NCBI RefSeq assembly: GCF_041154455.1
Contig: NZ_AP028664.1
Coordinates: 1,613,001 to 1,677,000, forward strand
Length of the DNA: 64,000 nt
Reading direction: 5' to 3'
DNA from: Variovorax sp. V213
Lineage (GTDB): Bacteria > Pseudomonadota > Gammaproteobacteria > Burkholderiales > Burkholderiaceae_C
Positions 1-8,154 of the stretch are shown one piece after another. Position 1 is the first letter of the stretch. Each line of letters opens with the position of its first letter. The position numbers were made by a program, and so were the translations under genes. The notes beneath the pieces are model-generated. The model ran no database searches and was not told the origin of the DNA. It was given only the letters and a program-made list of their open reading frames with translations.

Positions 1-2396
1 GCCACGGCACCGATCGCCGTCCATGCGGCGCCTTCGCCCGCCACCACGGCCAGCACCTGCCGCCGCGTAAAGCCCAGATGCGCGAGCAGCCCGAACTCCT
101 TGCGCCGCGCCAGCACCTGAGCGCTGAAGCTCGCCGCAATACCGAACAGGCCGATGGCAATGGCCACCGCCTGCAGCCAATAGGTCACTGCAAAGCTGCG
201 GTCGAAGATGCGCAGCGAAGTCGCGCGAATCTGCCCGACGGAGGAGATCTCGATGTTCGATTCGGATTCGCCGCCCACGCCAGCGCGACGTGCCGCAAGC
301 TCGCGAACCGCGGCTCGGACCGCGCCTTCGGATGCGCCTGGCGCAAGCCACAGCGACACATCGCTCACATTGCGCTCGCCGGTCAGGCGCTCGAAATCGC
401 GCGCGTCCATGGTGATGGCGCCGAACTGCCGCGCATAGTCGCGCCACACGCCCGCCACGAAGAAAGCCGCCGGACCGGCCCCCGTGGCGCCCAATGCCGA
501 CGACAGCGGCGCGAACAGGGCGCCCGGCTTGGCGCCGTACAGCTCGACCATCGGTTCGCTCACGTAGATGCCGATCTGTCCCGCCGGCACCGGCAGCGCG
601 GGCCCCACGAGCGGCAGCGCCCGCACTGCGCCGCCGTCCAGACTGCGCGAGATCAGCGTGACCGCGGGCTGTGCGGGGTCGAGTTGCAGCGACCGGGTGC
701 GCAGCGTGCCGGTGCGTTCCACGCCGGGCAGTTGCGCCAGCGCCTGCACGAAGGCCGGCGGGAAGGTGGCCGTGTCGCTGCTGCTCTGCGTGCCCGAATT
801 GCCGGAACGGCCGCTCGACGTGGCGCGAAGATAAAGGTCGGCCGGCAGCACCACGTCGAGCCAGCGCGTCACCGAATCGCGGAAGCTGGCGACCATGACC
901 GTGAGCGCCACCGCGAGGCTCAGGCTTGCGACCACGCCGCTGACCGCCACGGCGGCGGTGCCGCGCATGCGCCTTGCGCGCTCGATGGCGAGCATCGGCA
1001 ACACGCGCTGCGCAAACGCAGGCGCCATGCGGTCGTAGAGCAGCGCGATCAGCCAGGGCAGCGCTGCGATGCCGCCCACCAGCAGGCAGCCCACCGAAAG
1101 ATAAGCAGCCACCGGGATGCCGCCGATGGCCGGCATGTTGGCCAGTGCCGCGCTCGCGGCAATGAGGCCGAGCGCCAGCCAGTGGCTCTTGCTTTGGACC
1201 GGTGCGGCGCCCAGGCCCTTGAGGGTCTGCGCCTCGGGCAGCGCCTGTGCCGCGCGCGCGGGCCACCAGCCGCCCACCAGCGCCGCGAGCACGCCGAGCC
1301 CGCCGTACAGCACAGCCGAGCCGGTGCTCCAGTGCAGTGCGGGAGCCACGCCCTCGAAGTAACCGCCGCCCAGGTCGCCGCCGAGCACGCGCAGCGCGAA
1401 GGCCGCGAGTGCCGTGCCCAGCGCCAGGCCGGCGCCGCTTCCTATCAGGCCCAGCACCAGCGATTCGACCAGCACCAGGCGCAGCCGCTCGCGCGGTGTC
1501 AGGCCCAGCACGCCGAGCAGCGCGAACTGTTGCGCGCGCTTGGCCACGCTGAGCGCCAGCACCGAGAACACCAGGAAAGCGCCGGTAAAGAGCGCCACCA
1601 GCGCCAGCACCGTCAGGTTGACGCGGTAGGCACGAGAGAGATTGCTCACGCGCTCGGCCGCGTCGCCCGGCTCGGCAAACTGCAAGCCGGCGGGCCAACC
1701 CGGCGAATGCCGCAGCGACGCGATGAACGCCGCCTGGTCGGTGCCCGGTGCCAGCCTCAGGTCGACACGGCTGATCTGGCCGATCTTGTCGAACAAATCT
1801 TGCGCGGCGGCGATGTCCATCACCGCAAGCGCGGCGCCGCTGGCGGCGACATGGCCTGCGACCTGGAGCCGCTGCCAGGCGCTGCCGCTGCGCAGCTGAA
1901 CTGTCTCCGCGCGGCCTTCCACCGCTTCGGCCGGCAGGCCAAGCACGTTGCGCGCCGCGGCATTGAGAAACACATGGCCTGGCGCCAGCATCGCGAAGCG
2001 GTTGGCGTTCTTGAGGGGCTGCGGCATCAGTGCCGGTGCGATGGTGGGAAGCGCGAGCGCATCGATGCCGATCACGCGCATCGGCACCTGGCGTTCGCCG
2101 GCCAGTGCCAGACCCTGGAACTCGAGCACAGGGCTCGCAAGCATCACCTGCGGGTGCTGCGCCAGTCGCGCGAACACGGCTTCGTCGAAGCTGCCCTGCA
2201 CCGCGCGCACTTCGAGGTCCGGCTGGCCGTTGACCGACCGCACCGCGCTCGAGAACTCGTCGAGGGCCGAGGCATTGATCAGCTGCACCGAGAACGCGAG
2301 CGCCACGCCCAGCATCACGGCCAAGACGGCCGCCGCATTGCGCCAGGGGTGGTGGCGCAGTTCCTGCCATGAAAAGGTGGTGAGCAAGGCACGCAT
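1..2396 (-). CDS. FtsX-family ABC transporter permease, 3' part missing at window edge
   Basis: Reading the minus strand from the ATG at 2394-2396 gives an open frame of about 798 residues that runs off the left edge. It starts MRALLTTFSWQELRHHPWRN and continues into a first membrane helix, a long extracytoplasmic region, a cluster of hydrophobic helices around residues 265-430, a second extracytoplasmic region, and a last helix group near the edge. This is the two-FtsX-domain layout of the YbbP/LolC-like permeases, which work with a LolD-like ATPase on lipid or lipoprotein substrates. A fitting ATPase without a neighbouring permease lies at 6482-7132, so the pair may have been split by the genes between them. 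The family is clear; the substrate is unknown. Confidence 0.85.
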   Translation of the reverse strand, partial: MRALLTTFSWQELRHHPWRNAAAVLAVMLGVALAFSVQLINASALDEFSSAVRSVNGQPDLEVRAVQGSFDEAVFARLAQHPQVMLASPVLEFQGLALAGERQVPMRVIGIDALALPTIAPALMPQPLKNANRFAMLAPGHVFLNAAARNVLGLPAEAVEGRAETVQLRSGSAWQRLQVAGHVAASGAALAVMDIAAAQDLFDKIGQISRVDLRLAPGTDQAAFIASLRHSPGWPAGLQFAEPGDAAERVSNLSRAYRVNLTVLALVALFTGAFLVFSVLALSVAKRAQQFALLGVLGLTPRERLRLVLVESLVLGLIGSGAGLALGTALAAFALRVLGGDLGGGYFEGVAPALHWSTGSAVLYGGLGVLAALVGGWWPARAAQALPEAQTLKGLGAAPVQSKSHWLALGLIAASAALANMPAIGGIPVAAYLSVGCLLVGGIAALPWLIALLYDRMAPAFAQRVLPMLAIERARRMRGTAAVAVSGVVASLSLAVALTVMVASFRDSVTRWLDVVLPADLYLRATSSGRSGNSGTQSSSDTATFPPAFVQALAQLPGVERTGTLRTRSLQLDPAQPAVTLISRSLDGGAVRALPLVGPALPVPAGQIGIYVSEPMVELYGAKPGALFAPLSSALGATGAGPAAFFVAGVWRDYARQFGAITMDARDFERLTGERNVSDVSLWLAPGASEGAVRAAVRELAARRAGVGGESESNIEISSVGQIRATSLRIFDRSFAVTYWLQAVAIAIGLFGIAASFSAQVLARRKEFGLLAHLGFTRRQVLAVVAGEGAAWTAIGAV

Positions 2397-2469
2397 GACG
2401 CGATTGTGGCTGGCTGCCACGCTTCGGCGAGTATCGAAGCGCGAAAATCAGGGCGCGCCGCCCGCGCCT

Positions 2470-3831
2470 TCAGGCCGCTCTGGCCCTGACGGCGGGCGCG
2501 AACATGGCCTCCATCTCGCTGCGCAGCCCGTAGGCAGCGGTCGAGGTGTCGATCGCCACGTCGGCCCAGCAGAGGCTTTGCCCCTTCTTCACCGGGCGCA
2601 CCAGCTTCACGTTGTGCGCCAGCCCGAGCGGCAGGCCGCCCAGGCGCAGCGAGCGCTCGGCTGGAAGCAGCTTGCCCCAGACGGTGTAGCCGCCCTCGCC
2701 GTCGAGCATTTCGCCGGGCGCGAGGTCGCGCTTGGCGGTGGCCACCACGTCGGCATTCCAGCAGGTGGCAACGCCCGTGGGTTCGCCGCGCAGCGCCACG
2801 CTGGCCACAGACATGCCGACCTCCAGGCCGATCAGGTGCCAGCGCTTGTAGAGCGTGAAGTAGCGCCCGCTCGGGTCGGTGTGGGCGTTGTATTCCTCGA
2901 AGCAGTTCTTGATGTAGTCGGTCTCGGCCTCGACCGTGACCCACACGCCCATGCGGATGTCGTAGGGAATCTTTCGCCCGTTGGCCTCGAGCGAGGAAAT
3001 GACCTCGACCATGCCCTTGCGCTCGAGTACGCCGCCCTCGCTTTGCGGCCGCGTGACGAAGGGAATGTCTTCCACGCTCGCGGGCGGGTAGAGCAGGCCG
3101 TCCGAAGGCACGCCGAGACCGGTGGCGTTGGCCACCGCCGAGCTTTCGATGGACGGCTTGGAGCCGTCGAGAAAGCTGTTGAACATCTTCGGATTGAGGC
3201 CGCCGCGCAGCGCCTGCTCGGGCGTGAGGCCGTAGTTGCCCCACACTGTTTCGGGCGTTGATTCGGTGAAGTGCGGCAGCCACTTGTGGCCGCGCCCGGC
3301 CGCTACCACCGGAAAGCCGCAGGTGCGCGCCCAGTCGACCAGGTCGCAGATCAGCGCGGGCTGGTCGCCGAAGGCCAGCGAATAGATCACGCCGGCCTGC
3401 TGCGCCTTGCGCGCGAGCAGCGGGCCGCAGAAGGCATCGGCCTCGACCGTCACGTTGACCACGTGCTTGCCGTGCGCGAAGGCGTCCAGGCAGTGGTCGA
3501 CAGCCGCCACCGGGTTGCCGGTGCACTCGACCACGATGTCGATCGACGGCTCGCGCGTCACGGCCTGCCAGTCGTCGGTGATCCAGGTGATGCCGGACTT
3601 CAAGGCCTCCTGCGCGGAGCCTGCCGCGACGCGCGCGGGCTCCCAGCCCACGCGCTCGAGGTTGGCGCGCGCCGCATCGGGCGACAGGTCGGCGATGGCC
3701 ACCAGCTGCACGCCGGGCGTGCGCGGAATCTGCGCGAGGTACATCGAGCCGAACTTGCCGGCGCCGATGAGGCCGATGCGAATGGCGCGGCCTTCGGCGG
3801 CACGCTGTTGCAGGCGGTTATGGAGGCTCAT
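2470..3831 (-). CDS. NAD(P)-dependent oxidoreductase with C-terminal SAF domain (COG4091, homoserine dehydrogenase-like)
   Basis: 453 residues. A Rossmann motif GLIGAGKFGSMY lies at residues 20-31, followed by an NAD-binding fold with VECTGNP near residue 100. The middle resembles homoserine dehydrogenase, and the last 100 residues look like a SAF domain (roughly 355-420). This is the architecture of COG4091, whose members have been annotated as predicted homoserine dehydrogenase or, through the SAF domain, as FlgA-like. It begins 4 bases after the end of the PhyH dioxygenase gene, so the two are probably co-transcribed with the GntR gene. The substrate cannot be told from sequence; a hydroxylated amino or sugar acid made by the neighbouring oxygenase is a guess. 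Confidence 0.8.
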   Translation of the reverse strand: MSLHNRLQQRAAEGRAIRIGLIGAGKFGSMYLAQIPRTPGVQLVAIADLSPDAARANLERVGWEPARVAAGSAQEALKSGITWITDDWQAVTREPSIDIVVECTGNPVAAVDHCLDAFAHGKHVVNVTVEADAFCGPLLARKAQQAGVIYSLAFGDQPALICDLVDWARTCGFPVVAAGRGHKWLPHFTESTPETVWGNYGLTPEQALRGGLNPKMFNSFLDGSKPSIESSAVANATGLGVPSDGLLYPPASVEDIPFVTRPQSEGGVLERKGMVEVISSLEANGRKIPYDIRMGVWVTVEAETDYIKNCFEEYNAHTDPSGRYFTLYKRWHLIGLEVGMSVASVALRGEPTGVATCWNADVVATAKRDLAPGEMLDGEGGYTVWGKLLPAERSLRLGGLPLGLAHNVKLVRPVKKGQSLCWADVAIDTSTAAYGLRSEMEAMFAPAVRARAA

Positions 3832-3835
3832 GGCA

Positions 3836-4711
3836 TCAGGCCTCCGCGGTGTCGAGGACTTCGAGCGAGGTCTGCAGCGCGCTTTCGGGCAGCCCGTTCT
3901 TCCACGGCACCTCGACGGGGTAGGGCTTCAGCAGGCAGTCGTCGGGCAGCATCTCGATGGGCGTGAAGTCCCGATGCGCGATGTACTCGGGCCGCTTGAA
4001 GCGCCGGATGTGGTTGCCGACGGCGCAGAGGCTCAGGTACACCGCCACGCGGTTGAACGGCGAGAGGTTGCTGCCCGAGGCATGCACCAGGCAGCTGTGG
4101 AACAGGATCATCGAACCGGCGGGCCCCTTGGGCGAGACGATGCCGCCGTTCTTTCCTCCGGCGCGGGCCACGAGTTGCGCGATCAGCTCGTTATCGACGG
4201 TCCAGAGGGGGTAGCTCGTCGTCGTGAGATCATGCTTCGCATCGACCACGCCCTTGCGGTGGCTGCCCGGGATGAACATCAACGGGCCGTTGTGCTCGTT
4301 CACGTCGTTCAGAAAAATCGCGACGTTCATTGCGCGCTCGGTGGGCATCAGGTCGTCGTTGAGCCAGGTGCCGTAGTCCTGGTGCCACTGCCACACGTCG
4401 CCTTCGAAAGCCATCTTGCCGTTGATCTTGAACTGGTGCATGTAGACCTCTTCGTCGAAGAGATCCATCACCGGCTCCACCATGCGCGGATGGCGTGCAA
4501 GGCGGGCAAAGGGCTCGCTGACCAGGTGCGCGGCAAAGTTCGTGCGCACCGCGTCGGAGCCCTTCTCGCGCACGTTGAAGGCTTCGCGCCGGCTGTAGAG
4601 CTCGGGCACGGCATCGGTCAGTGTCTTCGTCTCTTCGGGCGAAAAATGGCCGGGGAAGAACAGGTAGCCGTTTCGCTCGAACTGCGCGCGTTGCTCGGGG
4701 GTCAACTTCAT
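3836..4711 (-). CDS. Phytanoyl-CoA dioxygenase (PhyH) family 2-oxoglutarate/Fe(II) oxygenase
   Basis: 291 residues. The Fe(II) facial triad can be read as H110 and D112 in QWHQDYGTW and H210 in CLVHASGSN, with R221 placed to bind 2-oxoglutarate. Between them lies FIPGSHRKG, typical of PhyH/EctD-like enzymes. Members hydroxylate small molecules using oxygen and 2-oxoglutarate. The ATG overlaps the stop of the GntR gene upstream (ATGA, 4708-4711), and the SAF-domain dehydrogenase follows after 4 bases, so the three form one operon. This suggests that the regulator controls hydroxylation and then oxidation of one compound. The resemblance of the WHQDYGTW region to ectoine hydroxylases is general and does not fix the substrate. 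Confidence 0.85.
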   Translation of the reverse strand: MKLTPEQRAQFERNGYLFFPGHFSPEETKTLTDAVPELYSRREAFNVREKGSDAVRTNFAAHLVSEPFARLARHPRMVEPVMDLFDEEVYMHQFKINGKMAFEGDVWQWHQDYGTWLNDDLMPTERAMNVAIFLNDVNEHNGPLMFIPGSHRKGVVDAKHDLTTTSYPLWTVDNELIAQLVARAGGKNGGIVSPKGPAGSMILFHSCLVHASGSNLSPFNRVAVYLSLCAVGNHIRRFKRPEYIAHRDFTPIEMLPDDCLLKPYPVEVPWKNGLPESALQTSLEVLDTAEA

Positions 4712-5409
4712 GCCTTGTCTCCTTGGTGGGGGCGGGTGGATGCAGTACGCGCAAGTTGCTGCGCGAGCCGCCGGCTCAATGCCGCGCTGGCCCGGGCAAC
4801 GTGCTCTTCGCTCAGGCGCGCCGCGCGTTCGGCGTTGCCTGCGGCGATGGCCGCAACGATGGCTTCATGCTCGTCCCAGAGCGTCTCGCGCTGCGGCTCG
4901 GCCTGCAGCACCGCACCCATGGCGCGGCGCAGGTGGCGCCAGTGCTGGTCGGCGCTCTGTCCGATCAGCGGATTGCCCGAGGCTTCGTAGATGGCCTGGT
5001 GAAAGGCCATGTCGGCATCGATCATGGCTTCGACGTTGCGCCCACGTGCCGCGCGGCGGCCACGCTCCATCAGCTTGGGGTCGATGCGAAATCGCTGCCC
5101 GGCCGCGAGCCGCGCGGCCAGCACGTCGAGCGCGCCGCGCACCTGATAGACCTTGCGCATCCACTCGGCATCGAGCGGCGCCACCAGCACGCCGCGGCCC
5201 GGCGCGTCGAGCACGAAGCCGTCTTTCTTGAGCAGGCGCAGCGCCTGCAGCACCGGCTGGCGCGACACCGAGAGGCGCTGTGCGATGTCTTCCTGCGTGA
5301 TCCGCTCGCCCGGCGCCAGCGAGCCGCTGCTGATGGCGCCGAGCAGGGCACGATAGACCTGGTCGACCAGGTCGGGCGCGGTTTCGATGCTGACGAGCTG
5401 GGCTGGCAT
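4708..5409 (-). CDS. GntR-family transcriptional regulator, FCD domain (FadR type)
   Basis: 233 residues from the ATG at 5407-5409. An N-terminal winged helix-turn-helix covers about residues 12-78 (ITQEDIAQRLSVSRQPVLQA at its centre). The C-terminal FCD ligand-binding domain has the usual helical pattern with D and H residues (DADMAFHQAIYEASGN). A longer frame reaches 5493, but the chosen start has a purine-rich stretch (AGAAAG) at good distance and places the palindrome TCTGTATACAGA (5429-5440) upstream of the gene. It is first in an operon with the PhyH and dehydrogenase genes and divergent from the PLP dehydratase at 5524. It probably represses its own operon, possibly both directions. 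Confidence 0.87.
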   Translation of the reverse strand: MPAQLVSIETAPDLVDQVYRALLGAISSGSLAPGERITQEDIAQRLSVSRQPVLQALRLLKKDGFVLDAPGRGVLVAPLDAEWMRKVYQVRGALDVLAARLAAGQRFRIDPKLMERGRRAARGRNVEAMIDADMAFHQAIYEASGNPLIGQSADQHWRHLRRAMGAVLQAEPQRETLWDEHEAIVAAIAAGNAERAARLSEEHVARASAALSRRLAQQLARTASTRPHQGDKA

Positions 5410-5428
5410 GGCGGCATTCTTTCTGAAC

Positions 5429-5440
5429 TCTGTATACAGA
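5429..5440. promoter_or_regulatory. Candidate GntR (FadR-type) operator palindrome
   Basis: TCTGTATACAGA is a perfect 12-base palindrome 19 bases ahead of the GntR start codon, in the divergent gap to the dehydratase gene. Its TGTATACA core fits the T-GT-N-AC-A pattern bound by FadR-subfamily GntR proteins. A second TGTAT half-site lies next to it on the minus strand (5441-5446). Sequence supports the palindrome; binding is inference. Confidence 0.6.
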
Positions 5441-5523
5441 ATACAAAGACCGAGCTGCCGCGCATCCCGGGTTTTTACCCATCGGGCCTGCAAAAATACC
5501 TAAGCCGCCGCTAAGCTCGGCCC

Positions 5524-6480
5524 ATGCAACTCCCTACCTACGACGACGTCATTGCCGCGGCCGCGCGGCTCGAAGGCCATGCCCACCGCACGCCCGTTCT
5601 GCGCTCGCAGACGGCCGACGAGCGCTGGGGCGCGAGGTTCTTCTTCAAGTGCGAGAACTTGCAGCGCATGGGTGCGTTCAAGTTCCGCGGTGCGTTCAAT
5701 GCGTTGTCGAAGTTCGGCGCTGCGCAGCGCAAGGGCGGCGTGATCGCGTTCTCCTCGGGCAACCACGCGCAGGCCATTGCGCTGTCGGCGCGGCTTTTGT
5801 CGATGCCGGCCGTCATCGTCATGCCCAAGGACGCGCCCGCCGCCAAGGTCGCGGCCACGAAGGGCTATGGCGCCGAAGTGGTGATGTACGACCGCTTCAC
5901 CGAAGACCGCGAAGCGCTGACGAAGCGGCTTGCGCAAGAGCGCGGCATGACGATGATTCCGCCCTACGACCATCCGGACGTGCTCACGGGCCAAGGCACC
6001 GCGGTGAAGGAACTGATCGAGGAGACCGGCCCGCTCGACCAATTGTTCGTGTGCCTGGGCGGCGGCGGGCTGCTGTCGGGTTCGGCGCTGTCGGCGCGCG
6101 CGCTGGCGCCCGATTGCAAGGTCTACGGTGTGGAGCCCGAAGCGGGCAACGACGGCCAGCAGTCGCTGCGCGCCGGAAAGATCGTGCACATCGAAACGCC
6201 CAAGACCATTGCCGACGGCGCGCAGACGCAGCATCTGGGCGAGTACACCTTCGGCATCATCCGGCGCGACGTGGACGACATCTTCACGGTGACGGACGCG
6301 CAGCTCGTCGAGGCGATGCGCTTCTTTGCCGAGCGCATGAAGATCGTGGTGGAGCCGACGGGCTGCCTCGCTTTCGCGGGTGCCATCGCGGCAGGCAAGG
6401 CCATTGCGGGCCGGCGCGTCGGCATCGTGGTGAGCGGCGGAAACGTGGACCTCGCGCGCTACGCCGCGCTGCTGGCCTAG
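5524..6480 (+). CDS. Threonine/serine dehydratase-like PLP enzyme (fold type II)
   Basis: 318 residues, the size of catabolic threonine dehydratase, serine racemase or threo-3-hydroxyaspartate dehydratase, and without the C-terminal ACT domain of biosynthetic IlvA. The PLP lysine is K53 in AFKFRGAFNA, the substrate loop is SSGNHAQA (77-84), and the phosphate-binding glycine loop is GGGGLLSG (179-186). The reaction would be deamination of a beta-hydroxy amino acid to a 2-keto acid. It is divergent from the GntR-PhyH-dehydrogenase operon across 114 bases that hold the candidate operator, so a shared pathway is possible. No good ribosome binding site is seen before the ATG. Confidence 0.85.
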   Translation: MQLPTYDDVIAAAARLEGHAHRTPVLRSQTADERWGARFFFKCENLQRMGAFKFRGAFNALSKFGAAQRKGGVIAFSSGNHAQAIALSARLLSMPAVIVMPKDAPAAKVAATKGYGAEVVMYDRFTEDREALTKRLAQERGMTMIPPYDHPDVLTGQGTAVKELIEETGPLDQLFVCLGGGGLLSGSALSARALAPDCKVYGVEPEAGNDGQQSLRAGKIVHIETPKTIADGAQTQHLGEYTFGIIRRDVDDIFTVTDAQLVEAMRFFAERMKIVVEPTGCLAFAGAIAAGKAIAGRRVGIVVSGGNVDLARYAALLA

Positions 6481-6481
6481 C

Positions 6482-7132
6482 TCAGGCGCGAATTCCTTCG
6501 GCCGTGAGATGCAGCAGGCGGTCCGCACGGGCCGCTGCGCTCTCGGAGTGGGTCACCAGCACCAGCGAGGCACCGTGCTCGCGCGTCTGGCCGATCAGCA
6601 GTTCCATCACCTTTGCGGCGGTGCCGGGGTCGAGGTTGCCGGTGGGCTCGTCGGCCAGCAGCAGGGCGGGGCGGTGCACCAGCGCGCGCGCAATCGCCAC
6701 GCGCTGCAGCTGGCCGCCCGAAAGCGTCTGCGGCAGGCGCGCGCCCATGCCGGGCAGGCCCCCCGCTTCGAGCATGTGTGCGACACGGCCATCGTCCTTC
6801 TGCCGGCCCAGCAGCATCAGCGGCAGCGACACGTTCTGCGCCACGTCGAGGTGCGGCAGCACGTGGAAGGCCTGGAACACAAAGCCCACGTGGCGCCGCC
6901 GCCAGAGCGCGCAGGCTTCGCCGTCGAGCGCGCCGATGTCGGTGCCCTCGTGCGTGACGGTGCCCGCGTCCCAGCTGTCGAGCCCGGCCATGCAATTGAG
7001 CAGCGTCGACTTGCCGACACCCGATTCGCCGACGATGGCGACGAATTCGCCGGGCTCGACGGTGAGCGTCACGTTTTCGAAAACGGGTACGTCGCCGTAG
7101 TGCTTGGCGAGCTGGGAAATGCGCAGCGTCAT
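6482..7132 (-). CDS. ABC transporter ATP-binding protein, LolD/MacB-like
   Basis: 216 residues from the ATG at 7130-7132. Walker A is GESGVGKST (residues 35-43), the signature is LSGGQLQRVAIA, and Walker B is LLLADEPTGNLD; EPTGNLD is typical of the LolD/FtsE/MacB group that energises FtsX-type permeases. A longer frame to 7222 exists, but the chosen start overlaps the miaA stop as ATGA and begins with the usual MTLRISQLAK. No permease follows directly; the next FtsX-type permease on this strand is at 1-2396, four genes downstream, which is likely its partner. The stop lies next to that of the convergent dehydratase gene. Confidence 0.87.
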   Translation of the reverse strand: MTLRISQLAKHYGDVPVFENVTLTVEPGEFVAIVGESGVGKSTLLNCMAGLDSWDAGTVTHEGTDIGALDGEACALWRRRHVGFVFQAFHVLPHLDVAQNVSLPLMLLGRQKDDGRVAHMLEAGGLPGMGARLPQTLSGGQLQRVAIARALVHRPALLLADEPTGNLDPGTAAKVMELLIGQTREHGASLVLVTHSESAAARADRLLHLTAEGIRA

Positions 7133-8112
7133 GCGGCGGTGGCAATGCGTTGAACGGCGGTCTGCACGGCGTTGGGCGCGTCGCAGGCGATGACGGTGCG
7201 AGTTGGCATGCTGCGCAGCCACGTGATCTGCCGCTTGGCAAGCTGGCGCGTGGCCGCGATGCCGCGTTCGCGCAGGTCGCTCATGGCCTTCGCGTCGGGC
7301 TCGGAACTGCCGCAGGCGTCGAGCATTTCCCAGGCCTGGCGATAGCCCACGCAGCGCATGGATGGAAGCTCTGTCGAGAGGTCGCCGCGTGCGCGCAGCG
7401 CCCTGACCTCGTCGAGGAAGCCGGCCGCCAGCATGGCGTCGAAGCGATCGGCGATGCGCGCATGCAGCCAGGCGCGGTCGCCGGGTTCGAGCGAGAAGAG
7501 CGCGCCCCCGGCCAGGCCTTTCGCAGCCTTGTTTTCCCCGGCATGAAAGCTCGACAAGGGCTGCCCGCTGCTCTCCCAGACTTCGAGCGCGCGCTGGATG
7601 CGCTGGCTGTCCTGCGGCGCAAGGCGTGCGGCCGTCGCGGGGTCGACCTTGGCGAGCCGCGCATGCATGGCGGGCCAGCCGAGCGTGGCGGCTTCGGCAT
7701 CGATGCGGGCCCGCACCGCGGCGTCCGCGGCAGGCATGGCATCGATGCCGTCGAACAGGGCCTTGAAATAAAGCATGGTGCCGCCCACCAGCAGCGGCAA
7801 GGCGCCGCGGGCGCGGATCTCGTCGATCAGCCGTGTCGCATCGGCTACGAAAGCCGCCGCGCTGTAGCTTTCAGTGGGGTCGAGGATGTCGATCAGATGG
7901 TGCGGCACGGCCGCCTGTTCGGCCAGGGTCGGCTTGGCGGTGCCGATGTCCATGCCGCGATAGACGAGCGCGGAATCGACGCTGACGATCTCGACCGGCC
8001 GAACGCGCGCCACCGCCAGCGCTACCGCGGTCTTGCCGGAGGCGGTCGGCCCCGCGAGCGCTATGTATTTCAGTTTTTCAGGGCGCGCAGTGGCGGCAAC
8101 GAAGGGCGGCAT
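7129..8112 (-). CDS. miaA: tRNA dimethylallyltransferase MiaA
   Basis: 327 residues. The P-loop GPTASGKT is at 21-28, followed by the DSALVYRGMDIGTAKP segment (46-61) that is diagnostic for MiaA, and LLVGGTMLYFKAL further on. The enzyme adds a dimethylallyl group to N6 of A37 in tRNAs that read UNN codons. It overlaps the downstream ABC ATPase gene by four bases. In many beta-proteobacteria miaA lies next to mutL, and here mutL is two genes upstream with a lipoprotein hydrolase in between. Confidence 0.96.
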   Translation of the reverse strand: MPPFVAATARPEKLKYIALAGPTASGKTAVALAVARVRPVEIVSVDSALVYRGMDIGTAKPTLAEQAAVPHHLIDILDPTESYSAAAFVADATRLIDEIRARGALPLLVGGTMLYFKALFDGIDAMPAADAAVRARIDAEAATLGWPAMHARLAKVDPATAARLAPQDSQRIQRALEVWESSGQPLSSFHAGENKAAKGLAGGALFSLEPGDRAWLHARIADRFDAMLAAGFLDEVRALRARGDLSTELPSMRCVGYRQAWEMLDACGSSEPDAKAMSDLRERGIAATRQLAKRQITWLRSMPTRTVIACDAPNAVQTAVQRIATAA

Positions 8113-8154
8113 AAGCGCCCGAGGGTAACAACAAAAACGAAGCCGGGCCCTGCG

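Noticed and set aside
78..2372. 764-residue plus-strand frame over the FtsX permease gene
   Set aside because: The minus-strand reading has membrane helices and the FtsX layout; the plus reading is shadow.
5410..5493. Longer N-terminus of the GntR regulator
   Set aside because: Added residues do not resemble the family and would bury the operator palindrome in the gene.
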